NCBI GenBank assembly: GCA_016845585.1
Contig: JAERSO010000035.1
Coordinates: forward strand, 1 to 64,000
Origin: Acidimicrobiaceae bacterium
GTDB taxonomy: Bacteria > Actinomycetota > Acidimicrobiia > Acidimicrobiales > Aldehydirespiratoraceae
DNA length: 64,000 bases
Direction: 5' to 3'
Below, one piece after another: positions 33,388 to 42,284 of the stretch. Below the pieces are notes generated by a model that saw only the letters and a program-made list of their open reading frames with translations, did not search any database and was not told where the DNA came from. Made by a program: the position numbers and the translations under genes. Position 1 is the stretch's first letter. Every line of letters starts with the position of its first letter.

Positions 33388-34219
33388 GCGACGACGTGCT
33401 CTTCATCGCCGCCGGGAGCGCCGGCGCGTTGTTCGGCCTCTGGCGAGTCGTGTCCGGGCGCATTCCGGAGCGGGACGCCTTGGGCCTGCTGGGTCTGATC
33501 GGTGCCGCACTCCTCGGTGGCCTGATCTACGACGGGATCACGAGCATCGCCGACGGTGGCGCGTTCCTCGACCACCGCGCCGACTCCGGCGCGTTCGTTC
33601 TCCTCGGCGTTGTCATGACTCTCCCGCTCTGGGGATTCTTCGACGAACGGATACTGGCCCGGGTCAGCGAGATCGGGGTCGCCTCGATCGGTTTGACGAC
33701 GGCCTGCCAGCTCGCCGACCACAGCGGTGCCGCGGTGGCCGTCCTCGTGGTAGTCGGGTCGGTCCTCCTGTCACTGGCGGTGGCGCGGTCGCCCGAGAGT
33801 GGGGTCCTCCGACTGTTCGCCTACGGCTGGTTCCTCGCCGGCGCCGTCGTTCTCGCGATCGTCGAGGCCAGTGAGGTGCTCGACCCACTCCGGTCCGAGA
33901 TCACCGACGTTTCGGCCGGTCCGACATTCGCAGCGTTTGCCGCCCTGCTCTGGCTCTCGTTCCACGGTGTGTTCGCGGCCAAGTTCTCTCTCATCGTGTT
34001 CACGTGCCATCGGCGCCGCGGACGCGGCCTCGCGTTCGACTTCGCCGAACGCGTCGTGGCGCGAAGCCACACCCGACTCATCCCCGCCGTGGCACTCCTG
34101 GGGTTGGAGGGGGACTCCTGGTCAGCGACCTCGTGCTCGACTGGGCATCCAACACGGTGATCGTGGCGGTCGCGATCTTCGTTATGCCTGTGGCCGAACG
34201 GATCAGCGCCCGCCCCTGA
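33384..34219 (+). pseudogene. Multi-pass membrane protein with a G-run frameshift
   Basis: The first 240 residues read SDDVLFIAAGSAGALFGLWR, IGAALLGGLIYDG, FVLLGVVMTLPLWGFF and VLVVVGSVLLSLAVA, with about six hydrophobic helices. The track frame ends soon after GLEGDSW with a non-hydrophobic tail. In the +1 frame the protein continues GLLVSDLVLDWASNTVIVAV then AIFVMPVAERISARP, a proper membrane helix, to TGA at 34217. The switch is at GGGGG (34109-34113), the kind of place where a base is gained or lost. Sequence error is possible; programmed shifting is less likely. Family not recognised; the earlier 55-residue gene overlaps its start. Confidence 0.6.
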
Positions 34220-34241
34220 GCACCAGCGGTAGCTTGCGTCC

Positions 34242-35342
34242 ATGGCCGAGCCGCTCAAGGACCTCTTCGACGAGACCGTGGTGGACCAGTTCGCCGCTGC
34301 GGCCCCCGCCACCGATCCCGACTTCGATGCCCAGGCCTTTCGCGATCGCATTCTCGAAACGCTCAACGAGCTGGAGTTGAAGGAACGGATCAACCTCATC
34401 GCCGATGAGCTACGGGCCGGATTTGCGGACGACTACCCGGCCGCGATCACCCACGTCGTCGCAATGGCGCCGGAGATACGCGGCCCGTCGGGCATGGAGC
34501 CGTGGCCGCTGTGCTCGGTCGTCGAACGACACGGCGTCGACCACCCGACCGAATCGCTGGCGGCCATGGAGCGGCTGACCCAACACTTCTCGTGCGAGTT
34601 CGCGATTCGGCCGTTCCTCGAGCACCACCTCGACGACACGCTCGCTGCATGCAGGCGATGGTCGAGCCATGCTGAGCCAACGGTGCGCCGCTTGCCTTCC
34701 GAAGGCACCCGTCCCTACCTGCCCTGGGGGCCGAAGGTGCAGTCATTGCTCGACGACCCGGAGATCGGGATCGACCTCATCACCCAGCTGCGCCACGATC
34801 CTGACGAGGTCGTCCGCCGATCGGTCGCCAACCATCTCAACGACATCGCCCGCAACCACCCCGACCGGATCGCCGGTTTGGCAGCGACGTGGACCGCCGA
34901 GTCGGTGACCGATCCGCAGATGATTCGCCACGCGCTCCGGGGCCTGGTCAAGAAGGGGCACACGGGAGCCATGGCGGCACTCGGGTTCACCACGACGGCG
35001 TCAGTCGACATCGACAGCTTCAGCGTCGCTCCGGCGGAGATCGAACTCGGCGAGTCGATCGAGCTTGCGGCGACGATCACGTCCTCGGCGGACCAGACGC
35101 AGCGTCTGATCGTCGACTTCGTGATCCACCACGTGAACGCGAACGGTGCCACGTCACCGAAGGTCTTCAAGTGGACGACGGTCGAACTGGAGTCGGGCGA
35201 GACCGTGTCGCTGACCAAGAAGCGCAGGATCGCCACCGCATCGACCCGCCGCTACCACCCCGGCGTCCACCGCGTGCAGCTCCAGATCGCCGGCTCAGCC
35301 GTCGCCGAGTCGCCGTTCACCCTCACCAACAGCAGCCAATAA
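34242..35342 (+). CDS. DNA alkylation repair protein, AlkC-like
   Basis: A 366-residue protein of HEAT-like repeats as in AlkC/AlkD DNA glycosylases. The C-terminal repeats show the family's sequences: PEIGIDLITQLRHDPDEVVR, SVANHLNDIARNHPDRIAGL and MIRHALRGLVKKGHTGAMAA. The segment GTRPYLPWGPKVQSLLDDPE is also characteristic of AlkC. Such proteins remove alkylated bases without the usual base-flipping pocket. An extra C-terminal beta domain after residue 250 (SVDIDSFSVAPAEIELGESI), probably immunoglobulin-like, occurs in AlkC variants. The start is the ATG at 34242. The stop lies inside the palindromic terminator shared with the convergent TerC gene. Confidence 0.85.
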   Translation: MAEPLKDLFDETVVDQFAAAAPATDPDFDAQAFRDRILETLNELELKERINLIADELRAGFADDYPAAITHVVAMAPEIRGPSGMEPWPLCSVVERHGVDHPTESLAAMERLTQHFSCEFAIRPFLEHHLDDTLAACRRWSSHAEPTVRRLPSEGTRPYLPWGPKVQSLLDDPEIGIDLITQLRHDPDEVVRRSVANHLNDIARNHPDRIAGLAATWTAESVTDPQMIRHALRGLVKKGHTGAMAALGFTTTASVDIDSFSVAPAEIELGESIELAATITSSADQTQRLIVDFVIHHVNANGATSPKVFKWTTVELESGETVSLTKKRRIATASTRRYHPGVHRVQLQIAGSAVAESPFTLTNSSQ

Positions 35343-35374
35343 CGCACACTGGGGACAGACCCCAGCGTGCGTTA
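35340..35374. terminator. Repeated palindrome, copy 2, between convergent genes
   Basis: The palindrome starts with TAA, the stop of the gene before, and ends with TTA, which is the stop of TerC on the other strand. The arms, about 15 bp with one mismatch, surround the core GGGG-ACAGA-CCCC. It therefore terminates both transcripts and carries both stops. Confidence 0.75.
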
Positions 35375-36343
35375 TTGGCGGGCTTGGCGGCGGGTGATGC
35401 GTTCGCTGAGGACGATGGCGGCGATGAGGATCACGAGGATGACGGCGAGCGACACATAGGTGTCGAGGTGGTACCACTCACTGGCGGCCATCTTGAGGCC
35501 GACGAAGACGAGGATGCCGCCGAGCGCGTGCGACAGGTAGTGGAAACGCCGGCGGGCATCGGCGAGCAGGAAGTACATCGCCCGCAGGCCGAGGATGGCG
35601 AAGGCGTTGGAGGCGAAGACGAGGTAGGGCTCGTTGCTCACCGCGAGCACGGCCGGCACCGAGTCGACGGCGAAGATCACGTCGGTGACCTCCACGACGA
35701 CGAGGGCGGCCAGCAGAGGTGTCGCCGTGCGCACACCGTTGCGCATGGTCAGGAACTTGTGGCCGTCGTACTCGTCGCTGACTGGCATGATCCGGCGCAG
35801 CAGACCGAGCCCGGCAGCTGACGCATCCTCACCCTCGTCCTCGCGGTGACGGATCACCCGAAGCCCGGTGAACACCAGGAAGACGCCGAATCCGACGAGC
35901 ACGATCGAGAAACGTTCGATCAGCGCCGAGCCGATCAGGATGAAGAGAAGCCGAAGGGTGAGGGCACCGAAGATCCCCCAGAAGAGAACCCGGTGTTGGT
36001 AACGCAGCGGTACCGCCATCGAGGAGAAGAGGATCGACCAGACGAAGACATTGTCGACGCTGAGCGACTTCTCGATCAGATAGCCCGAGATGTACTCGCC
36101 GAAGGCGTCACCACCGAAACCAATGAGGACGACGATGCCGAAGGCGAGACCGCAGGCGACCCAGCCGGTCGACTCGATCGCGGCGCTTCGAGCCGTCGGT
36201 TCATGGTCTCCTCGATGCCGGTAGAGGTCGAAGCCGAGCATGGCGACGACCGCGATGGCCAAGCCGATCCACCACTCGACGCTGACGTCGAGGTCGACGA
36301 AGTTGTCTCGTGACGACTCCGCGGCCAGCACGGCCGGCCTCAC
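35372..36343 (-). CDS. TerC-family integral membrane protein
   Basis: A 323-residue membrane protein with seven or more hydrophobic helices. TerC markers include EWWIGLAIAVVAMLGFDLYR, YISGYLIEKSLSVDNVFVWS (the conserved acidic/Asn motif in TM3), FWGIFGALTLRLLFILIGSA and VVEVTDVIFAVDSVPAVLAV, which is the second acidic motif. TerC and Alx proteins act in manganese or calcium efflux and in tellurite resistance. The metal-binding Asp and Glu residues in both motifs are present, so function looks intact. The GTG at 36343 is the first start, but residues before GLAIAVV are polar; a later start cannot be excluded. Confidence 0.88.
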   Translation of the reverse strand: MRPAVLAAESSRDNFVDLDVSVEWWIGLAIAVVAMLGFDLYRHRGDHEPTARSAAIESTGWVACGLAFGIVVLIGFGGDAFGEYISGYLIEKSLSVDNVFVWSILFSSMAVPLRYQHRVLFWGIFGALTLRLLFILIGSALIERFSIVLVGFGVFLVFTGLRVIRHREDEGEDASAAGLGLLRRIMPVSDEYDGHKFLTMRNGVRTATPLLAALVVVEVTDVIFAVDSVPAVLAVSNEPYLVFASNAFAILGLRAMYFLLADARRRFHYLSHALGGILVFVGLKMAASEWYHLDTYVSLAVILVILIAAIVLSERITRRQARQ

Positions 36344-36356
36344 GAGGCCGACTCAC

Positions 36357-37100
36357 TCACGATGGCCTGGCGACGACCTCGTCGAGGAACCAGTCAACGA
36401 GGGCATGGCACTGCTTCTTGTTGCGCTCCTCGTGGAAGTGACCGCCGGCCACCATGTCTTCCCGGTCGACGCCCCACTCGGCGAGATACTCATCGGTGGC
36501 ACCTTCGAGGAAGCCGGCGAGGTGGGGCACATCCACTTCGGGATGGAACTGGGTGCCCACGGTGCGGCCCATGCGGAACAGCTGGGTGGCGTTGTCAGTC
36601 ACCGCCAGGATCTCGGCCTCTGCGGGCGGATGGAAGCGGTCATGGTGCCATTCGAGCCACGGGCCGGGACCGACAGGGTTCTCGCGACCATCGACCTCGG
36701 ACAGCTCGTACCAGCCGATCTCGGTGACCGGAGCGACCTCGACCGAGCCGCCGAGCGCGTCGGCGAGGAGTTGGCCGCCGAAGCACACGCCGAGCATCGG
36801 GATGCCGGCGTCGTGGGCTTCGCGGAGGATGTCGAGCTCGTCGTGGATCCACGAGGCGATCTCGTCCTTGTTGGTCAGCGACCGGACCGATCCCATCGGC
36901 ACGATGATGTCGTACTCTCGCCAATTCTCGGGCCACGGCTGGGCCACGTCGGGCTGGTCGTACTCGAGGGTGATGATGTGGGTGTCGACCGCATACCCGC
37001 GTTTGTGCAACGCCATCTCGACCTGGCCACCGACACCGTCGGGCTCATGGGCGAGGACCAGCGCTCGCGGTTGATGCACGGGTTCGGAGGGAGCCGTCAC
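36357..37100 (-). CDS. Class I glutamine amidotransferase-like protein
   Basis: A 247-residue GATase-1 domain. The nucleophile elbow is GVCFGGQ, with catalytic Cys. HPEV near the C-terminus supplies the His-Glu pair. Upstream are ALVLAHEPDGVGGQVEMALH, DIIVPMGSVRSLTNKDEIAS and WIHDELDILREAHDAGIPML. GMP-synthase-like proteins and gamma-glutamyl hydrolases of the PuuD type share this fold. In this cluster, with a glutamine-synthetase-like ligase further on, hydrolysis of a gamma-glutamyl group is attractive but unproved. The GTG start overlaps the preceding dioxygenase stop (GTGA), so it belongs to the same operon as the dioxygenase and P450. Confidence 0.83.
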   Translation of the reverse strand: MTAPSEPVHQPRALVLAHEPDGVGGQVEMALHKRGYAVDTHIITLEYDQPDVAQPWPENWREYDIIVPMGSVRSLTNKDEIASWIHDELDILREAHDAGIPMLGVCFGGQLLADALGGSVEVAPVTEIGWYELSEVDGRENPVGPGPWLEWHHDRFHPPAEAEILAVTDNATQLFRMGRTVGTQFHPEVDVPHLAGFLEGATDEYLAEWGVDREDMVAGGHFHEERNKKQCHALVDWFLDEVVARPS

Positions 37101-37957
37101 ACGTCGAACCATACGTGGGCCTGGCCGGTTCCCGACACCGCCTCGTACTCGCCGAACTGGGTGCCCTGCGCAGTGCAGGCCGACCCGCCGAGCGCACCGA
37201 CCATCGTGAGGTAGTGGCCGAACTTCCCCTCCGGCTTGAACTCCAGGTAGTCCGGCACGAAGTCGACCACGGCCGCGTGGTTGCCGTCGGCGAACCACTC
37301 GAGCACTTTGCGGTCGGCCGCGGCGGCCTCGGGGGTGCGCACGTGCTTGTCCGGGTCCGCGCCCTCATGATCTCGGAACTGCTTCAGCGGCCAGAACCGG
37401 TGGCTCAATCCACCGCTGGCCAGAACCACCACGCGCCGGTCGACTTGGGCGACCGCTTCCGCGAGCAACTCGCCGAAGAGCAGGAAGTCGTCGGTCTCGC
37501 CGGTCTGCACGATGCCGGCCGAGATCCACCGCTCGTCGCCCTGCAGGAACGGCAGGAGGTTGATCGTGGGGTAGTTGACCGGCAGATACGGGTCGTCGAT
37601 CGGCGTGATCCACGTGTCGTCGCGATGGTCGGAGAGCGCACCCCATGCCTCGGCCAGCTCGCGATCGCCGGGCATGTCGTACGGCATCTGCGACATGCCG
37701 CGGGGCAGTTCTTCTGACGTGTACAGGCCCTCGCGCCGATCCGCCGACGTCACCACATGTTCGATGGTGGTGAACCAATGCGAGTCGATCACCACGACAG
37801 TGTCGGCCTCGATCGGCGCCAGCTTCTCGGCCCGCATGTCGTGCAGGCCCTGCACGAGCGACGTGTCGTCGCCGTCGTTCATCGCCCGGCGAACCTCCTC
37901 GGGCAGCACCAACGGCGGCACATGCGACACAACGGCCGCGCCCACGATCTCACCCAT
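37097..37957 (-). CDS. Class III extradiol ring-cleavage dioxygenase (LigB type)
   Basis: A 286-residue protein of the LigB superfamily: GAAVVSHVPPLVLPEEV with the first metal-binding His (12), VVVIDSHWFTTIEHVVTS with the second (60), and SGGLSHRFWPLKQFRDHEGA with the catalytic His. It resembles homoprotocatechuate-type 2,3-dioxygenases (HpaD-like in the class III lineage). It uses Fe(II) to open a catechol ring next to the hydroxyls. Starts at ATG 37957, one base after the P450 stop. The downstream GATase overlaps its stop. With FAH and ALDH genes at 62.8-64 kb, a meta-cleavage route of homoprotocatechuate type is suggested. Confidence 0.85.
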   Translation of the reverse strand: MGEIVGAAVVSHVPPLVLPEEVRRAMNDGDDTSLVQGLHDMRAEKLAPIEADTVVVIDSHWFTTIEHVVTSADRREGLYTSEELPRGMSQMPYDMPGDRELAEAWGALSDHRDDTWITPIDDPYLPVNYPTINLLPFLQGDERWISAGIVQTGETDDFLLFGELLAEAVAQVDRRVVVLASGGLSHRFWPLKQFRDHEGADPDKHVRTPEAAAADRKVLEWFADGNHAAVVDFVPDYLEFKPEGKFGHYLTMVGALGGSACTAQGTQFGEYEAVSGTGQAHVWFDV

Positions 37958-39226
37958 CTACGCCACCACCTTCACGGGCATGCGCTTGATGCCGGCGATG
38001 AAGTTGGACCGTAGGTGATCGATCTCACCGTTGGGCTCGAGGTGGTCAATTCGCTTCATGAGCTCCTCGAACACGAGACGAACCTCCATGCGGGCAAGCC
38101 AGGCGCCGAGGCACAGGTGCGGACCATTGCGGCCGAATGCCATGTGGTCGTTGCGCGCACGATCCATGTCGAACCGGAACGGATGGTCGAACCCGTCCTC
38201 GTCATGGTTGGCCGAGTTGAACCACATGGCGACCTTGTCACCGGCCTTGATCTGCTTGCCACGCATCTCGATGTCGGCGGTGGCGGTGCGGCGGAAGTGC
38301 ATGGTGACCGAGCTCGTGCGCAGCACCTCCTCCACCGCCTTGTCCATCAGATCGGGTCGGGCTCGCAGCGTGGCCCACAGCCCCGGATGGTTCATCATGT
38401 TCCACACGCCGTGGGTCATCGTGTAGCGGGTGGTGTCGTTGCCGGCCGCCACGAGCAGGGTGAAGAAGTTGTTGAACTCGAGGTCGGTCAGCGGCACACC
38501 ATCGACGGCGGGCTCGAGGAGCTGACTGATGATGTCGTCCCTCGGGCAGGAGCGCCGATCGCTGGCCTGCTCCTGCGCGAACTGGAAGATCTCGATCGAC
38601 GCCGGCGACCGGAACGGGATCATCCGGAACTCGTCGGTGTCGACGAGGTCGACAGGAAAGTCGGTGAACTCCGGATCCGTGTTGCCGAGCAGGGCATCAC
38701 CCCAGTCGACCAGCTGACGACCATGCTCATCGCTCGTGCCGAGCAGGCGACCGAGCATGCGCATCGGCAGCTCTTCCGCAATGTCATGGACGAAGTCGAA
38801 CTCGTCGTTCTCGAGCGCCTTCTCCACTACCTCGGCTGCGAGCTCGCGAATCGGATCCTCGAAGCTCTCGACGGTTCGGCGGGTGAATCCCTTGTTGACG
38901 AGACGGCGGTACCGGGTGTGCTCCGGCGGGTCCATCTCCATCATCGTCTTGCGGGCCGCTGCCTCTTCTTCGTCCATGTCCTCGAGGCGAATGCCCTTGG
39001 ACGACGTGAACGTGGCGACGTCGCGGCTCACGGCGAGGGCGTCCTGATACTTCAGGATCGACCAGAAGCCGGTGCCGTCTTCTTCCTCGGTCCAGTGGAC
39101 CGGATCCTCGGCCCGCAGGCGGGCGAAGGTCGCGTGGGGCACGCCATCGGTATAGGCATCGTGCGACGTGATGTCGGCATCGTCGGGGCCGAGGTCGGCC
39201 AGGTAGTTGTCGGCGTAGGTACTCAC
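37958..39226 (-). CDS. Cytochrome P450 (first of four)
   Basis: A 422-residue P450 without membrane anchor, as usual for actinobacterial soluble P450s. Oxygen-activation helix motif AAGNDTTRYTMTHG (Gly-x-Asp-Thr-Thr) and the heme loop AFGRNGPHLCLGAWLAR with Cys ligand are both normal. ExxR is EEVLRTSS. The segment MDPPEHTRYRRLVNKGFTRR is the common B'-C region, and DEFRMIPFRSPASIEIFQFA is shared in pattern with the two P450s at 53758 and 57432. Start GTG at 39226, with GGAGGG in front. It follows the decarboxylase-like gene by 5 bases. Substrate probably a terpenoid, steroid or aromatic; not determinable. Confidence 0.92.
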   Translation of the reverse strand: MSTYADNYLADLGPDDADITSHDAYTDGVPHATFARLRAEDPVHWTEEEDGTGFWSILKYQDALAVSRDVATFTSSKGIRLEDMDEEEAAARKTMMEMDPPEHTRYRRLVNKGFTRRTVESFEDPIRELAAEVVEKALENDEFDFVHDIAEELPMRMLGRLLGTSDEHGRQLVDWGDALLGNTDPEFTDFPVDLVDTDEFRMIPFRSPASIEIFQFAQEQASDRRSCPRDDIISQLLEPAVDGVPLTDLEFNNFFTLLVAAGNDTTRYTMTHGVWNMMNHPGLWATLRARPDLMDKAVEEVLRTSSVTMHFRRTATADIEMRGKQIKAGDKVAMWFNSANHDEDGFDHPFRFDMDRARNDHMAFGRNGPHLCLGAWLARMEVRLVFEELMKRIDHLEPNGEIDHLRSNFIAGIKRMPVKVVA

Positions 39227-39231
39227 GCGGA

Positions 39232-40047
39232 TCAGCCCTCCGCCATCGGGTTGGGCTTGGCGGCGACCGTGGTGCCGCCCGCCATGGAGTTGCCCACCTG
39301 GCGGTAGAAACCACCGATCATCTCCTCCACCGGCATGCGGTGCAGCTCTTCGGTCGGGTTCTCGTAGATGTCGAGCTCGGCGTCGCCGCAGAAGACGGGG
39401 CCGACCTCGACGTCGAAGCCACGCATGGTGACGAGCTCGTCGAGCGAGTCGCGGCCGTCCATCTCGATCGCCGGCATCTGTCGGGTGTGCAGCATGGGGT
39501 GGCCGTTCACGAAGCCGGCCGTCTCCGCGGTACCCGTGATGGTGAAACGGGCGTCGGCGATGCGTCGACCCCACGTGGAGACCGTGGCGCCGAACTTGCC
39601 GCCTGGCTCGAGGCGCGGACCGGCCTTGCCGTGGGTGACGTGGCGGGTCATCCAGATCTCGCTCAGCTTCTTGGGGTAGCCCTGCACGACGCCTCGGGCC
39701 ATGGCGAAATCCTTGTCGACCCAGATGTAGGCGGCCCGGCTGTAAGTGTCGCCCTGGTACTGGCAGCGGATGACATGGAAGACCTCTTTGTATTGCGAGC
39801 GAGCCGGGTCGAGCAGCTCCTCGAACGAATCGGAGCAGCTTTGCCACTCCGCCCAGATCAGTGCGACGGCGCCTGGGTCGTCGTCGCACAGCTCCATCCC
39901 GTCGGGCAGCAGCTCCGCCACATTGTCCGGGTTGGTGCGGTACTCGATCGTGAGCATCTCACCGGAGTAGTGCCACGGAGGCCCGGGGAGCACACCTGCT
40001 TTACCCGTCGCGGTGCGCGGGTACATGAATCCTTGAAGCTCGGCCAT
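39232..40047 (-). CDS. Acetoacetate decarboxylase-like protein
   Basis: A 271-residue member of the acetoacetate decarboxylase superfamily. The N-terminal GPPWHYSGEMLTIEYRTNPD and the core DKDFAMARGVVQGYPKKLSE have the family's pattern; Lys126 or Lys127 in YPKK is the Schiff-base position of the true enzyme. A neutral or charged pocket can be seen in FGATVSTWGRRIADARFTIT. In catabolic clusters such proteins decarboxylate or hydrate beta-keto acids, and several have changed activity, so the reaction is unassigned. It is the first gene of a four-gene operon (decarboxylase-like, P450, dioxygenase, GATase) and starts 12 bases from the operator palindrome. Confidence 0.82.
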   Translation of the reverse strand: MAELQGFMYPRTATGKAGVLPGPPWHYSGEMLTIEYRTNPDNVAELLPDGMELCDDDPGAVALIWAEWQSCSDSFEELLDPARSQYKEVFHVIRCQYQGDTYSRAAYIWVDKDFAMARGVVQGYPKKLSEIWMTRHVTHGKAGPRLEPGGKFGATVSTWGRRIADARFTITGTAETAGFVNGHPMLHTRQMPAIEMDGRDSLDELVTMRGFDVEVGPVFCGDAELDIYENPTEELHRMPVEEMIGGFYRQVGNSMAGGTTVAAKPNPMAEG

Positions 40048-40058
40048 CGGGGAACCCT

Positions 40059-40080
40059 AATCGTTCGGTACCGAATGATT
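40059..40080. promoter_or_regulatory. Cluster operator, site 1 (divergent promoter)
   Basis: The 20-mer ATCGTTCGGTACCGAATGAT at 40060-40079 is a near-perfect palindrome with a central TTCGGTACCGAA. It lies between the decarboxylase operon (minus) and the amidase operon (plus). Three similar sites occur at 44670, 62743 and 62788. Confidence 0.75.
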
Positions 40081-40113
40081 CAACCGTTCGATGGCGTTGA
40101 CTATGGTCCGCTC

Positions 40114-41529
40114 GTGGCCCAACTCACTGATTCGACCGCCATCGATCTCCTCGGCGCCCTCGAGCGTCGCGAGGTCTCCGCTCGGGAGCTGCTCGACCAG
40201 CACCTGGAGACCATCGACGCCCACAACCCGGACGTCAACGCCGTGATCACCCTCGACGCCGAGCGAGCGGCCGACGACGCCGCCGCGGTCGACGGACGTC
40301 GGGCCGCCGGCGAGGAGGTCGGACCCTTGGCCGGGTTGCCGATGACCATCAAGGATGCGCTCCTCACCGCGGGGATCCGATCCACCGGTGGCGCGACGGA
40401 ACTCGAAGGCAACGTGCCCTTGCTCGATGCACCCGCGGTCGCTCGGTTGCGTGACGCCGGCGCCAATGTCTTCGGTAAGACGAACCTGCCGCGATGGTCC
40501 GGCGACGTCCAGACCTACAACGAGATGTTCGGCACGACCAACAATCCATGGGACCTCACCCGCTCACCCGGGGGTTCGTCGGGCGGTGCAGCCACCGCGG
40601 TCGCCGCCGGCATGACCCCGTTCGAGCTCGGCACCGACATCGGTGGATCTGTCCGCATTCCCGCCTCGAACTGCGGCATCTACGGACACAAACCGAGCTT
40701 CGGCGTGATCTCCACGCTGGGATATCTCGACCACCCCGGCGGCGGAGAAACCCAGTCCGACGTGAACGTCTTCGGGCCGCTGGCGCGATCCATCGACGAT
40801 CTCGAGATGGCATTCGATCTGCTGGCCGGCCCGTCCGAGCCATTGGACCGGGCGTGGCGATTGGATCTTCCCCACTCACCGGCCACGGCACTCGGCGACT
40901 TCCGCGTCGCCATCTGGCTCGACGATCCGTTCTGTGCGGTCGATCCCGATGTCCGTGCCGTGCTCGACGCAGCGGTCGCGCGACTCGAAGCCGCGGGCGC
41001 ACGAATCGAGGTCGCCCGGCCCGACTTCCCCGCGGGCGAGATGGCGGCCGCCGGGCTGGCGCTGATCGGGGCAGCGGCCAATCCGTATGTCGACCCACAG
41101 GAGCTCGCCGAACGGAAAGACTCCCGGGAGACACTGTCGCAGCTCGAGTGGCACGCGCTCGATCGCCTCCGAATCGCCGGACGCCACGCGTGGGCCGACT
41201 TCTTCGCTGGGTTCGATGTGATCCTCTGTCCCGTTCAGCCCGTTGCGCCGGTCGTTCACCAGCATCCGGATCCTGGCAAGAGCAACTTCGCCGGGCCCCT
41301 GGCCGGGACCGAGCGGCCCTACGCCGACCTCGTCGGGTGGACTGGACTGATCGGGTCGGCGTACCTGCCGTCGACGGTCGCGCCGACCGGACTCACCAAG
41401 GACGGGTTGCCGATCGGCGTGCAGATCGTCGGCGACTTCCTTCAGGATCGCACGACCCTCGCCTTCGCCCGAGCCGCCGAAGATGCCCTGGGTGGCGTGA
41501 CGCCGCCGCCGATCGTGTCCACGCCATGA
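40114..41529 (+). CDS. Amidase signature family hydrolase
   Basis: A 471-residue amidase with the Ser-cisSer-Lys triad: Lys80 in [10 protein letters not shown], the region [20 protein letters not shown] with Ser155/Ser156, and Ser179 in [12 protein letters not shown]. The family cleaves amide bonds of many sizes. With a P450 and gamma-glutamyl-type ligase nearby, cleavage of an N-acyl or glutamylated product is plausible. I use the GTG at 40114 because it starts the usual N-terminal helix ([20 protein letters not shown]); an ATG at 40075 would begin inside the operator. First gene of an operon with a dehydrogenase and a luciferase-like oxidoreductase, each overlapping the previous stop. Confidence 0.88.
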   Translation: MAQLTDSTAIDLLGALERREVSARELLDQHLETIDAHNPDVNAVITLDAERAADDAAAVDGRRAAGEEVGPLAGLPMTIKDALLTAGIRSTGGATELEGNVPLLDAPAVARLRDAGANVFGKTNLPRWSGDVQTYNEMFGTTNNPWDLTRSPGGSSGGAATAVAAGMTPFELGTDIGGSVRIPASNCGIYGHKPSFGVISTLGYLDHPGGGETQSDVNVFGPLARSIDDLEMAFDLLAGPSEPLDRAWRLDLPHSPATALGDFRVAIWLDDPFCAVDPDVRAVLDAAVARLEAAGARIEVARPDFPAGEMAAAGLALIGAAANPYVDPQELAERKDSRETLSQLEWHALDRLRIAGRHAWADFFAGFDVILCPVQPVAPVVHQHPDPGKSNFAGPLAGTERPYADLVGWTGLIGSAYLPSTVAPTGLTKDGLPIGVQIVGDFLQDRTTLAFARAAEDALGGVTPPPIVSTP

Positions 41530-42284
41530 CCGACGCGGCCTTCGACCTCACCGGGCGTCGCGCGCTCGTCACCGGCGCCTCCACCGGGATCGGTGCTGCG
41601 ATCGCCTCTCGACTGGCCGGCGCGGGCGCTTCGGTGATCGCCGTCTCCCGGTCCGGACGGGCTCCGGACACCGCTGGCGTCTCGGGCCTTGCGTCCGACC
41701 TGAGCGACGCCGGCCAACTCGACGGCGTCGTCAATGCCGCGGTCGAACGGCTCGGTGGGCTCGACATCCTCGTCAACAACGCCGGATTCGCTGATCGGGT
41801 GCCGCTCGCTGATCTCGACCGCGAGACGTTCGATCGCTTCATCGACCTCAACATGTGGGCGCCCCTACGGCTCTGCCAACTCGCTCACCCTCACCTCGCC
41901 GAGTCCGACGGCGCCTCAGTGGTGATGATCGGATCGATCGATGCCGCTCGACCCTCGGCCGGCGCGCTCACCTACGGCGCGACGAAGGCGGCGATGGGCG
42001 CCGCCATCGTCACCCTGGCCAAGGAGTGGATGGCCGATGGCATCCGCGTGAACCAGGTCGACCCCGGCCTGATCGACACGCCACTGGCCAGCGAGGTGGT
42101 TGCAGCTGTTCGCGCCGACGACGCCACCATCAACATCGTCGGGCGAGTCGGCGAACCCGACGAGGTTGCCGGGCTCGTCCACTATCTCGTCGCCCCGGCC
42201 GGACGTTTCTCGAATGCCACGTCGTACCTCGTCGACGGCGGTGCACTCGCCCTCGGGCCCTCGGACGTCAGGGATCAGGCATGA
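41526..42284 (+). CDS. Short-chain dehydrogenase (SDR)
   Basis: A 252-residue classical SDR. TGASTGIGAAIASRLAGAGA is the cofactor motif, NNAGF the NNAG motif, IGSIDAARPSAGALTYGATK carries Ser and the YxxxK catalytic residues (Tyr-Gly-Ala-Thr-Lys), and the C-terminus has YLVDGGALAL. An Ala or Ser two residues after the glycine motif suggests NAD(H) or NADP(H), not resolvable. Likely oxidises an alcohol released by the P450s or amidase. The ATG overlaps the amidase stop by ATGA, and the next gene overlaps this stop equally, so the three are one tight operon. Confidence 0.9.
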   Translation: MTDAAFDLTGRRALVTGASTGIGAAIASRLAGAGASVIAVSRSGRAPDTAGVSGLASDLSDAGQLDGVVNAAVERLGGLDILVNNAGFADRVPLADLDRETFDRFIDLNMWAPLRLCQLAHPHLAESDGASVVMIGSIDAARPSAGALTYGATKAAMGAAIVTLAKEWMADGIRVNQVDPGLIDTPLASEVVAAVRADDATINIVGRVGEPDEVAGLVHYLVAPAGRFSNATSYLVDGGALALGPSDVRDQA

